From positions 682,001 through 746,000 of the forward strand of contig JAKCFJ010000003.1 in the NCBI GenBank assembly GCA_025041175.1: a DNA stretch of 64,000 nt, in the 5' to 3' direction. Below, in pieces: positions 1 to 8,954 of this stretch. The translations under genes were made by a program, and so were the position numbers. The notes under the pieces are model-generated. The model made no database searches and had not been told where the DNA came from. It was given only the letters and a program-made list of their open reading frames with translations. The stretch is from Halobacteriales archaeon YIM A00010 (GTDB lineage Archaea > Halobacteriota > Halobacteria > Halobacteriales > Haloarculaceae). The stretch's first letter is position 1; every line of letters starts with the position of its first letter.

Positions 1-3000
1 GTCCTCGCCCTCGACCACCATCACCACGAAATACCACGTCCCGGGATCGACCGCGATGGACGAACCACCGGACCCGAGACCGACGCTACCGTTGTTCCAG
101 AGTTGGGGATTGATGTTCTGGGTGTTGTTCTGGAATTCGAGGTCCCACCCGTTGGTGGGCCCCTCGGAGAGAGAACCGCCGACCTGGAAGGGGGCGCGCG
201 CCCACTGTTCGTGGTCGGTGTAGTTAATCCACGCACCCGCAGTCGCGGCCTCGCCGTTGAGCGGCAAGGGCTCGGTCGTCACGCCGTCGCCGGCCGTGGC
301 ATCCTCCGGTGGGATCGTGACACCCGTTTCTTGGTTGACGTCGAACTCGTAGGCGTTGCCGACGACGCCCTCCGCACCGGAGGTCACGTCGCCGCTGATC
401 GTGGCGTCGGTACCGGTAACCTCGTTGGTCGGCGTGGCGTCGTCGAGCGTGAAGTGCGCCTCCAGGCCCCGCTCGAGGGGGTCGCCGCTGAAGACTAAGA
501 TGGTCGTGCTCGCGCTGGTCTGTCCCTCTTCACCGTTATGGGTGAACGTCGCCTCGGCGTTCAGGGTGTAGCTCCCCTGTGAGGCGCTGTCCACGGCCGA
601 GACACCGAACTCGACAGACTGGCTCCCGCCAACCGCGATCGAGTCGATGCTCGTCCCCGGATCGGTGACCTCGACCTGATCGCTATCGGAGGTGAGCGAC
701 ACCCCCACACCGGACAGTTCGCTGTCCGATGTGTTCTCGACGGTGACGGTAGCCGTGGTCGACTCGCCTTGACCCAGCGTACCGCTGTCGAGACTGACCG
801 AGGCGACCGCTTTTGCGCCGCCGGTGATCCGGTAGATTCCCGAGTCGTCGTTGGGAGCACCGTAGCCGCTGCCCCATTCGAGCAGGTAGAACGCCCCGTT
901 TGGTCCGATTGTCATGTCCATCGGCCGGAGGAACGTCTCGTTGGGCATGAACGGGGCAATGTCGGTCACCTCCCCGTTCTCGCCGTAGCTGACGGTCCTG
1001 ATCCAGCTCGTGCTCGCGCCCCGATCCGCGATGAAGTGCCTGTTGTCGAAGTACGCCGACAGCGCGTCGTTGCTCAAGTAGTTCTCGACGTTGTACACCG
1101 AGCCACCCATCGGTGCCCCGCCCTCGAACTCGGGAAAGGGGAGCTCCTCTGGTAGGTACTCCTGGGCGTACTCGGGCGGAGAGTTGAGGAGCGCGTCCCA
1201 AGAGTAGGTGTACCAGATCGTCGCCTCCTGGGGCGTCGGCAGTTCTGTCAGTCCGTCGTTGTGCACGGACTCGTTGACCGGATTCTGTGGGTCGAACGGA
1301 CCGTTCGCGGTCTGGGTTGCGAAGTTCCAGTCCTGATACGGGAGGTTGGGTCCGATAAAGTATGGCCAGCCGTAGAAGCCGGGCTCGGCGGCCCGGTTGA
1401 ACTCGACGATCCCGGGTGGACCGCGCTCGGCGTCCCACGATCGTGAGTCGGGTCCGTAGTCGCCCCAGTAGAGGACGCCGGTCTCGTGGTCGATGCCCAT
1501 TCGGAAGGGGTTGCGACACCCCATCACATAGATTTCGGTTTTGACGAGACCGTCCTTGCGTGCCTGGGAGTACTCGTCGCCGGTGAAGAGGTTGCCGTCG
1601 GGCACCGTGTAGGAGCCGTCGTCCTGGGGGGTGATTCGGAGGATGCTGCCCCGGAGGTCGTTGGTGTTGGCCGCCGACCGCTGGGCGTCGAACAGCGGCG
1701 AACGGACGTCACGCTCGTCGATCGGCGTGAAGCCACTGGATTCGAACGGGCTGGTATCGTCACCGGTCGAGAGGTAGAGGTTCCCCTCCGGGCCGAACTC
1801 CAGGTCGCCACCGACGTGACAGCACGGGTCGGGCGCGGCCGGTATGCGGAGCATCTCGACCTCCGAGGCGGGATCGATCGTGCCCCCATTGACGGTGAAC
1901 CGCGAGAGCTTCTTGTGGGGTTCCTCGCCGGTCTGGTCGTGCGGCGCGGAGTAGTACGTGTACAGCAAGCCGTTTTGCTCGAAGGCCGGGTCGAGGACGA
2001 GTCCCTGCAAGCCGTCCTCACCAGTGATGAGCACGTCGAGTTCGAGAAGGGTCGTGATATCGCCAGTGTCGGGGTCGACCATCCTGACCCTTCCGACGCT
2101 GCCGTTCTCGCTTCCACGAGTGGTGTAGAAGACGCGGCCGTCGGACGCGACATCGATCGCCATCGGTGCGTCCAGATCGTAGGCCAATTCCGTCTTAGTG
2201 AAACTGCTCCAGATGGGGTCGGACTGGTCGCTGCCCGGGCCGACGCTTCCGATGGGAGCGTCGGGATCGACCGGCTTGACTTCGATCGAGCGAAATTGGG
2301 TGGGGTGGCTTTCGGCTTGGATGGAGATGGTACCCTCACTGAGCGGGGTGCCATCCTCGAGCTGAGGGTTGGTGTAGCTCATGACGACCCCGTCGCCCTC
2401 GACGTAGTGACGGACCTCTTGATCGCCGCGGACGACGACGGTGACGGTCACCCATTCGTCGCCTCGGTAAGTATCGGAGTTCGAGTTAGTGCAGTGTTGC
2501 GTGTGGAGGTCCCCGTCGAGGACGATGTTTGTACCTGGGGTACAGATGTTCGCGGTCGTGCGCTGGTTGGTGGCTCCCGCCTCAGTGCCGAGCAGTTGGG
2601 TCTCGAGGGAATCAGGGTAGTCCTGGTCGGTGCCCATCTCCTCGGGCGTTTGGCCGTGGAGCATCAGGCCGTTGTTTCGGAAGGCCCAGTCGGGGGCTCC
2701 GGAAGGTTGCTCGCCAACGAAGCGGTACTCGGCGCGGAGAATGTAGTGAGAGAATTCGTCGTCGTAAAAGAGATGGCCGAAAGTACCATTCCAGCCGTCG
2801 TACTGATCGTAATTGACCGTCAGCAGGCCGTCTTCGACGGTGAAGGTGTTGTTGTAGTTCTCACCGGGCTGATAGCCGGTGAATTTGGGCGTCCAGTTGT
2901 CGAGGTTCTCGCCGTTGAACAGTTGAATCCACTCGTCGTAGCCCGCGGCCCACATGAGGCCGCCCTTGAGGTGCTGGCGGAACTCCTCGTCACTGTAGCT

Positions 3001-3807
3001 GTCGGTGGTGTGGCCCATACCGGTGTAGAACGAGCGGGCACCCTCGTAGGTGTGATACCAGGCGATGGGGTGGTCGTCGGCCTGGTCGGGAGTACCATCG
3101 CCTTCGTCGTAGGTGGACTCGTCGAGGGAGGCGAGGACGTTGACGTTGCTTCGCGGGTTCTCCCTGTAACTGTACCACTCGTCGAAGCGGTCCCACGTGG
3201 CGGGAAGGTGCTCCGTAGCTGGGTGGATTCGATCCTCGATATTGACGGTTGCGGTCTGATTCTGGGGGTGGCTGTCAAAGTAGGCTCCGACGAGGTCACC
3301 GTAGAAGCTCCAGTCGTACTCGGTGTCGGCGGCGGCGTGGATGCCCATGTAGCCACCGCCGTTCTGGATGTACTGCTCGAAGGCGGCCTGTTGTTCGTCG
3401 TTCAGGACGTCCCCAGTGGTGCTGTTCCAGACCACCACGTCGTACTGTGACAGTCCGTCGGCGCTGGTGGGGAAGTTCGACCCCCCAGTCTGGGCTGGGC
3501 CGGTGATGACGTCGACGGTGATATTAGTATTGTTCTCGTTGCCGATCTCGGTGGCCAGTTCCTCGATGGTCTGGTTGGCGGTGGGGATCGAGCCGTGGGT
3601 GTACCCCTCGGTGGCCGAGAACACGAGAATAGCCGGATTCTCGCCGAGGTTCTGACCCTGGGTTTGTAGTTGTCCTATCCCGTCGGTACTGGCCGAGCCG
3701 ACGCCGACGAGGCCGACCGCGCCGAGTCCGCCGATCGTCTGGAGAACGCTTCGCCTGGAGGTGCCGATCCCTGTGTTGACTGCTTGTTTACTACTATCGT
3801 TGTTCAT
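1..3807 (-). CDS. Tat-exported ThuA / 3-keto-glycoside hydrolase-like / PQQ-type propeller / LamG protein (partial, C-terminus off window)
   Basis: An open frame of 1269 codons starts at ATG 3807 and runs off the left edge. A twin-arginine signal (SRRSVLQ, residues 17-23) is followed by a hydrophobic stretch. Domains by eye: ThuA-like glutamine-amidotransferase fold (about 58-285), DUF1080/3-keto-disaccharide hydrolase jelly roll (about 288-512, opening LFNGENLDNW), a soluble glucose/sorbosone-dehydrogenase beta-propeller (about 530-995), a CARDB/NEW3-type Ig-like domain (about 995-1105) and a LamG/concanavalin-like domain (from about 1107). Family knowledge: ThuA, DUF1080 and such propellers occur in bacterial 3-keto-sugar metabolism. 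Inference: extracytoplasmic oxidation or cleavage of a glycan. There is no CxxCH haem motif. A TATA-like box lies near 3836-3847. It runs in the same direction as the related protein at 4500-8468, separated by mobile-element debris. The exact reaction is unknown. Confidence 0.85.
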   Translation of the reverse strand, partial: MNNDSSKQAVNTGIGTSRRSVLQTIGGLGAVGLVGVGSASTDGIGQLQTQGQNLGENPAILVFSATEGYTHGSIPTANQTIEELATEIGNENNTNITVDVITGPAQTGGSNFPTSADGLSQYDVVVWNSTTGDVLNDEQQAAFEQYIQNGGGYMGIHAAADTEYDWSFYGDLVGAYFDSHPQNQTATVNIEDRIHPATEHLPATWDRFDEWYSYRENPRSNVNVLASLDESTYDEGDGTPDQADDHPIAWYHTYEGARSFYTGMGHTTDSYSDEEFRQHLKGGLMWAAGYDEWIQLFNGENLDNWTPKFTGYQPGENYNNTFTVEDGLLTVNYDQYDGWNGTFGHLFYDDEFSHYILRAEYRFVGEQPSGAPDWAFRNNGLMLHGQTPEEMGTDQDYPDSLETQLLGTEAGATNQRTTANICTPGTNIVLDGDLHTQHCTNSNSDTYRGDEWVTVTVVVRGDQEVRHYVEGDGVVMSYTNPQLEDGTPLSEGTISIQAESHPTQFRSIEVKPVDPDAPIGSVGPGSDQSDPIWSSFTKTELAYDLDAPMAIDVASDGRVFYTTRGSENGSVGRVRMVDPDTGDITTLLELDVLITGEDGLQGLVLDPAFEQNGLLYTYYSAPHDQTGEEPHKKLSRFTVNGGTIDPASEVEMLRIPAAPDPCCHVGGDLEFGPEGNLYLSTGDDTSPFESSGFTPIDERDVRSPLFDAQRSAANTNDLRGSILRITPQDDGSYTVPDGNLFTGDEYSQARKDGLVKTEIYVMGCRNPFRMGIDHETGVLYWGDYGPDSRSWDAERGPPGIVEFNRAAEPGFYGWPYFIGPNLPYQDWNFATQTANGPFDPQNPVNESVHNDGLTELPTPQEATIWYTYSWDALLNSPPEYAQEYLPEELPFPEFEGGAPMGGSVYNVENYLSNDALSAYFDNRHFIADRGASTSWIRTVSYGENGEVTDIAPFMPNETFLRPMDMTIGPNGAFYLLEWGSGYGAPNDDSGIYRITGGAKAVASVSLDSGTLGQGESTTATVTVENTSDSELSGVGVSLTSDSDQVEVTDPGTSIDSIAVGGSQSVEFGVSAVDSASQGSYTLNAEATFTHNGEEGQTSASTTILVFSGDPLERGLEAHFTLDDATPTNEVTGTDATISGDVTSGAEGVVGNAYEFDVNQETGVTIPPEDATAGDGVTTEPLPLNGEAATAGAWINYTDHEQWARAPFQVGGSLSEGPTNGWDLEFQNNTQNINPQLWNNGSVGLGSGGSSIAVDPGTWYFVVMVVEGED

Positions 3808-3941
3808 ACGATATACGTGTGAGTAACATCGAACAGGTATAAATATTACGCTCATTCCAATTAGTCGTAACTTCTACTGAGGCCAAGAACGAACGTCGCC
3901 GGTAATGGACGACGAGACGGTTTGGGTCTTCTTGCCGAGCA

Positions 3942-4330
3942 GTGAAGACTGCGACCGTAGTCTGCGTCTACTGCGCTAGCGACGGAGTCATCAAGGGGAA
4001 CCACCGGCAAGGACGCCAGCAATACTACTGCAACAGTGCGAGACGTATTTCAACGACTTCACCGGGACGTTGTTCGAACACCACGAGTTCCCCCACTGAA
4101 GAACTACTCTACATGCTCATACTGTCGGACAGAGATGGTTGCATATCGGCTGCTAGTGAACCGCCAGACAGCAGATGGATATTCCGACTTACTTCTTACG
4201 TGGCTCTGTCCGACAGTATCAGGGAGACGGATCTGTGCCGACCGCACAGATCGCTCGGGAACCCAACGGGGACGATGATGCCACTCCTAACTTCGCCCAC
4301 GAGATCCAAGACCGTTGCAACGACGTAATT
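3942..4330 (+). pseudogene. IS1595-family transposase relic, frameshifted and split by a MITE-like insertion
   Basis: The zinc-ribbon start of an IS1595-type transposase is readable: CVYCASDGVIKGNHRQGRQQ, then after a frameshift CETYFNDFTGTLFEHHEFP and LLYML. Downstream of the inverted-repeat element at 4119-4219 a second piece reads PTAQIAREPNGDDDA and FAHEIQDRC, which fits the next part of the same family. The catalytic domain is gone. No intact start or terminal repeats are visible. This is a dead element; the assignment rests on motif resemblance only. Confidence 0.6.
4119..4219. mobile_element. MITE-like element copy A, 101 bp
   Basis: It is bounded by a perfect 16-bp inverted repeat, ATACTGTCGGACAGAG at 4119-4134 and its complement at 4204-4219. 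The interior matches the reverse complements of 14255-14351 and 16910-17010, including the shared blocks GCTGCTRGTGAACC and AGACAGCAGATGG. It has no coding capacity of its own and sits inside the IS1595 relic. No clear target-site duplication was found. Confidence 0.75.
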
Positions 4331-4499
4331 CATACACTATTTGTTGAATATAAAACGACTAGATTTCGAGTATCCACCGCTTGAATTGTGTCGGTCGCGG
4401 AGATACACGCACGGTTACCGACGAACGACTACGGGTGCGCGTCAGGCGGGCACCGAGCGTTCAAAAACCGCGTCGTTCGGGGTTACCGCACCCCCGCAA

Positions 4500-7400
4500 T
4501 CAGTCATCGCGTTGGTTACGCCAGGCGACGATGTCGTCGAGGTCCACGCGTCCGTTACCGTTGAAGTCGAAGGCGTCGGGGTTATCTTGGATTTCGGGGT
4601 CCTCGAAGTGTTCGAAGAACAGTTCGCCGTCGGCGTCGGTCACCTCTCCGTCGCCGTCGATGTCCTCGTACAACCCGTCGCCGTCGGGGTCCGTCGGGGG
4701 GGAGTCCGAGTCTCCGATCGGCTGCGGTCTCTCCCCGCCGCCGTCGCTTTCCTGAACGGAGACAGCAGCGAGCATACTCGTCGGATGAACCGAGCAGTAG
4801 TACTCAACCATCTCCTTGGTCGCGGTGAACGTGACTGATGCCGTTTTACCCTCTCCGGTCACGATATCAGTTCCAGTACCGTCGATTTCGTTGCCCTGCG
4901 AGTCGAGCATATAGATGTCGTGCGGTGCTCCGTCGGCGTTCGTCCATTCGACGGTGTATTCGCCCCCTTCTTCGAGCACGAGCGTCGGGTTCGTCTGGCT
5001 CGTGATCCCGTCGGGCGCAGTTCCTTCCCACCCATCGATAAACGCGTCGAGCTGGATTGTGGTCGACGGATCGATAACGCCTCCACTACCACCGTCATCG
5101 TCATCGTCTCCGTCAGACTCGACGTGGGTCACAACGCGCTCGTAGACCGTTTCTAGACCGCCACTAGACCCACCGATCTTCTTCAACTCTGTATCGTCGA
5201 ACCAGACGGTGCCGAACGCATTACCCCAGCCACCGAACAGGAGATTGAGCTGCAGTTCTGCGGAAGAACCACTGGTTGTGAACGTGGTCTCGAGCATCTG
5301 CCAGCCGTCGACAGGCTCGGTATAGTAGTCGGTGATGGAGTCCTGCCCGAGCGAATGAACGTTGAGTGTGACACCGTACGAGCCACCGATCTCGCCAAAT
5401 CCGTCTTCGGAACTGTGAAAGTCGTCTGACGTTCGAACCCACGCCCGGAATCTATACTCCGAGTTTGCATCTAACTGGACGAACTGTGTCCACGACGCGT
5501 CTGCTCCGTCGGAAGAGTCAATCCGAACGCTGTCTTCACCAGTTCGCGCAACATCTGCTGTGTGCGTGAACTCAGCTGTGCCACCGTACGTTATGGATTC
5601 CCAGCCAGCGGGTCCGCTGTCAGCAGGCTCCTCCATCGAAGGGTTCTGGAACAGATTCGGCAACTCGCCCGGATCTGGCTGATCGCCGGTGTCTTCGTTG
5701 GCTTCGTAGGCAGTGATGAATCCAGTGGCGTGTTGGGCACCAGCGACCGACGCGGCGTCAACCAGGACTGTGTCCTCGTAATTAGGTTCCGTACTAATCA
5801 TCTGGTAGACCGCTTCACCCGCCCCATCTGTTTCTGGAGTCTCTGCGAGTGTGAGCAGTGCCCACATTGCGACCCGCTGATCGTCGTCGTTCAGGAGGTC
5901 GTTGCTGAGGATCGCATCCCGGATTGTCGCCGTTGTTGGCACGACCCGGAGCGCAGTAATCCGAACGCCAGCCGACGAGTGAGTCAGCGCACCCATTGCA
6001 GCAGTTATCGCTGCGCTGTCACCGGAGTCTGCATCGAGCGCACCCAGCCCATCGAGCGTCCAGAGAGCGTGGATCGCGCCCGGATCGAGCCCGATCTCAT
6101 CGAGAGACTCGTTGTTGATCGACTCGATGAGGTCAGAAACCACGTCCGTCTCACCGCGCTCTACCAGCATCCGCTGCGCCGTGCGCCGCCAGAACATGTT
6201 GTCGTTGGACAGCGCATCGACCAGCGCTGACGGACTGGCACCGCTCAGATCCGTTTGCTGATAGCTGGTGTCGTCGCCGTAGGTGACGCGGAAGAGCCGA
6301 GCAGTAGCATGATCCCGCAGTTCGGTCACGTACGCGTTACCCGGACCGTTCTCGAAGCCGTCGGGCGTCGGGTTGTGTTGGTAAATGTAGTTGTACCAGT
6401 CGATGAACCATAACACGCCGTCTGGACCGACGGTCGAATAGGAGGGTGCAAACCACGCATCTGTGCCGCCGACGAAGTTATGGGCGTAGTGGCTGCTGTA
6501 GTCTGCACTGTCCTGTTCGAGATGGAAGGTGCCGAGTAAGTGACCGGTTCCATCCCCGACGAAGCCAGCGCTGTTCCAGTACTTCTTGGGGTACTCTCGT
6601 GCCGTGTAGATTGTGTGTCCAGTGGCCGCGGTGTACCCCCCGTGGCGGTCGACCTGTCGCACTCGATCGGTGACCGGCAGGAACCGATTCGTGTCCGAAG
6701 CCGCACCGAAGTCGGTTGGTGAGGTTCCGTTGATCAACTCGTAGTAGCTGTACGGGATCGGGAAATAGTTGCTGGGTCGGTCAGCGGTCGCAGCGGAGCC
6801 GAAGGCGAGACCTTCCTCAGTGAACCCGAGTCCCGCCTGATTCCCCGGCAGTTCGCCAACTATTTCGAACGCAGAGACCCCTCCGGAACTGTCATGTTTG
6901 AATCGGTAGACGGAGGAACCAAAGTCATACTGCTCGCCAGCAACGGTTCCACTGAACCCGGAGTAGCCGACCTGCCCCCAGATCCAGTTATCGACACCGT
7001 GAACGAGTTCGTTGGGACCAGCGTGCGTGTCTCCGTTGTCGAAGCCAGAGAACAGCACGGTCCGCTCATCGGCCTGGTCGTCACCGTCGGTATCCCTGAT
7101 GTGTAACATCTGGCCGCTTTCGGACGGATCATGGAGATTGGTCACGATGACACCGTTCTCGACGAGGATCATACTCGCAGGGATGGACAGATTTTCGGCG
7201 AAGACGGTGAAGTCATCGGCTTGGCCGTCACCGTCCGTGTCCTCGCAAATGACGACCTTGTCCCGATTTTCCCCCAATTCGTTGGGATAGTCGCGGGTTA
7301 CGGCCAACCAGGCCCGACCCTGTTCGTCGAATTTCATGTCGAGTATATTTCCCTTCGCGTTGTCGGGGAGCATGTTCTCGGTGACGAACGGCTGGAGATC

Positions 7401-8468
7401 GAAGTCCTCGGGCGTGATCGTGCGTTTGATCGTTTCTACAGGATTCAACGCCCGTTGCATTCGGTTCCAGTCGGTTCCCTCGCCGACCGCGTCTGGAACT
7501 GTGGTGGGTAGTAGGCTGTCCTCTGGTGGAGGATAGTATGGTATATTGGCGTCCACGAACTCCAGTTCGTCGAGGATGCGGGTGTCATCGCCGATTGTAC
7601 TCTCGTTGCCGGTTACCCAACGGAGTGCGTTCTCGATGAGTTTTTTGAAGCCGTCCTTCTCCCACGTGCCCCTGCCGTGGCCCCAAGCCGTGTAGAAGAT
7701 TCGCCCATCACCCTGCGTACGTGTCCAGGACCACGGTTCGGGATCTTCGTTTTCGCCGTAATCGGGAAAGTCACCGTGCGCGAGGACGTTGATATCATCA
7801 TTGAGGTTCGTGTGTCTGTAGGTTTCGTCCTGAGAGACGATGGGACTGAGATTGGACAGAATGGGGTGATCGGGCTGCTCGAACGTCGTACTCATCTCTC
7901 CATATCCGTGGGATTCGAACCGCCCGCCGACGAGGCTACTATACGCATCCGATTCGGGAAAGCACGCCGAGGCGCTATGGATCGGAACGAAGCCACCGCC
8001 GTTTTCGACGAACTCGACGATGGAGTCTTCCTGCTTTTGGGTCAGCCCCGACCGGTTGTCGTACATGATCCACGCGTCGTACCGGTGGAGCGTGTCCGAT
8101 TCGAGATCAGCCAACCGATCGGTGTATTGCGCTTCAATGCCCCGATTCAGCAGATACTCCGTGATCTGCACCTGCCGGGCTGGTGCGTCGTGGCTACCAC
8201 CTTCAGGACCTCCCATCATGAGGACGCTGATCGTGTCCTCGCCGGGTTCGGGAACCGCTGTCTCAACAGCATCGAGTTCGGTCACACTGTCGTCGGTGAC
8301 TTCCTGCGCGCTAAGCGTCCCTATGCTGATGAGGCTGCCTGCACCAACCCCTCCTGTCGCTTGGAGAAGCTGCCGTCTGCTCATGGTAATCGACGTTGAT
8401 TTGGTGCTATTCGTGTCTCTCACGCCACCTGTATCTTGCTCGTTTGGCATGCTATTACGATCCAACAT
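4500..8468 (-). CDS. Tat-exported ThuA / dehydrogenase-type propeller protein with cupredoxin and dockerin domains
   Basis: 1322 aa. The start at ATG 8468 is supported by a TATA-like box about 25 nt upstream; ATG 8450 is an alternative. Twin-arginine signal SRRQLLQ at 30-36. Domains by eye: ThuA-like (about 79-290), a membrane-bound-dehydrogenase-type beta-propeller as in planctomycete proteins (about 300-745), a helical HEAT-like stretch (about 750-900), a carbohydrate-binding jelly roll (about 925-1110), a cupredoxin (about 1134-1234) with the type-1 copper ligand pattern His (GAPHDIY) and Cys-His-Met (YYCSVHPTSM), and a C-terminal dockerin-like pair of calcium loops (DIDGDGEVTDADG, DFNGNGRVDLDD). 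Known relatives usually carry cytochrome c instead of a cupredoxin. Inference: an exported sugar or polyol oxidase passing electrons to its own copper centre and docked or calcium-stabilised at the surface. Substrate unknown. Confidence 0.88.
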   Translation of the reverse strand: MLDRNSMPNEQDTGGVRDTNSTKSTSITMSRRQLLQATGGVGAGSLISIGTLSAQEVTDDSVTELDAVETAVPEPGEDTISVLMMGGPEGGSHDAPARQVQITEYLLNRGIEAQYTDRLADLESDTLHRYDAWIMYDNRSGLTQKQEDSIVEFVENGGGFVPIHSASACFPESDAYSSLVGGRFESHGYGEMSTTFEQPDHPILSNLSPIVSQDETYRHTNLNDDINVLAHGDFPDYGENEDPEPWSWTRTQGDGRIFYTAWGHGRGTWEKDGFKKLIENALRWVTGNESTIGDDTRILDELEFVDANIPYYPPPEDSLLPTTVPDAVGEGTDWNRMQRALNPVETIKRTITPEDFDLQPFVTENMLPDNAKGNILDMKFDEQGRAWLAVTRDYPNELGENRDKVVICEDTDGDGQADDFTVFAENLSIPASMILVENGVIVTNLHDPSESGQMLHIRDTDGDDQADERTVLFSGFDNGDTHAGPNELVHGVDNWIWGQVGYSGFSGTVAGEQYDFGSSVYRFKHDSSGGVSAFEIVGELPGNQAGLGFTEEGLAFGSAATADRPSNYFPIPYSYYELINGTSPTDFGAASDTNRFLPVTDRVRQVDRHGGYTAATGHTIYTAREYPKKYWNSAGFVGDGTGHLLGTFHLEQDSADYSSHYAHNFVGGTDAWFAPSYSTVGPDGVLWFIDWYNYIYQHNPTPDGFENGPGNAYVTELRDHATARLFRVTYGDDTSYQQTDLSGASPSALVDALSNDNMFWRRTAQRMLVERGETDVVSDLIESINNESLDEIGLDPGAIHALWTLDGLGALDADSGDSAAITAAMGALTHSSAGVRITALRVVPTTATIRDAILSNDLLNDDDQRVAMWALLTLAETPETDGAGEAVYQMISTEPNYEDTVLVDAASVAGAQHATGFITAYEANEDTGDQPDPGELPNLFQNPSMEEPADSGPAGWESITYGGTAEFTHTADVARTGEDSVRIDSSDGADASWTQFVQLDANSEYRFRAWVRTSDDFHSSEDGFGEIGGSYGVTLNVHSLGQDSITDYYTEPVDGWQMLETTFTTSGSSAELQLNLLFGGWGNAFGTVWFDDTELKKIGGSSGGLETVYERVVTHVESDGDDDDDGGSGGVIDPSTTIQLDAFIDGWEGTAPDGITSQTNPTLVLEEGGEYTVEWTNADGAPHDIYMLDSQGNEIDGTGTDIVTGEGKTASVTFTATKEMVEYYCSVHPTSMLAAVSVQESDGGGERPQPIGDSDSPPTDPDGDGLYEDIDGDGEVTDADGELFFEHFEDPEIQDNPDAFDFNGNGRVDLDDIVAWRNQRDD

Positions 8469-8489
8469 AACTCATATAGTCACCAACCA

Positions 8490-8497
8490 TTATACAC
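8490..8497 (-). promoter_or_regulatory. TATA-like box for the 4500-8468 gene
   Basis: On the minus strand this reads GTGTATAATGG, centred about 25 nt before ATG 8468. That spacing is what haloarchaeal leaderless genes show and it supports the longer start of the protein. Confidence 0.5.
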
Positions 8498-8954
8498 ACC
8501 GTTACTGCAAAATATTCTGGTATCACAAGATATATATTATAATTCACGTCTGGCGTGAAAACGCGGTTGTTTAGCGCGTCGGCCGATAGCAATCGTATCA
8601 GTGTAGTCAGGCTCACGGTTCATTCTACGTCGAGGCGGACAATCTGATGACTGAAATCATCTGCGAAGGATCTACTCGCAGAGGCCACACGGTGCGGCGG
8701 TAACGGGCCACCGCCAGCAAAAGGGGTGTGGCCACAGTTGCTTACTGTCCGTTGGATGCAGGCAATCCGAACGCGGTCCATCCGCACCCCAATATTGAAT
8801 ATGCACACTCGTATCTGTGGTACTGTGTTATGACATACCCACGCATGCGGTCGCGGAGACATCTCGCGCCGCCGAGTGCGGCAGACGCGATCATCAGTGA
8901 CGAACAGTTCAATCGACAGTCCATGCATCAATCCACTTCGCTGGAACGTGAGCT
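8498..8954. other. Intergenic region, nothing recognised
   Basis: Divergent spacer between the exported ThuA protein and the UPF0261 gene. The left part is AT-rich and holds the promoter of the minus-strand gene. Short open frames on both strands show no recognisable family or acidic haloarchaeal composition. Confidence 0.5.

Noticed and set aside
1486-3450. Long plus-strand open frame of 654 codons
   Set aside because: It is antisense to the exported ThuA/propeller gene; its Val/Arg/Gly-rich translation has no domains. It is a by-product of GC-rich codon use.
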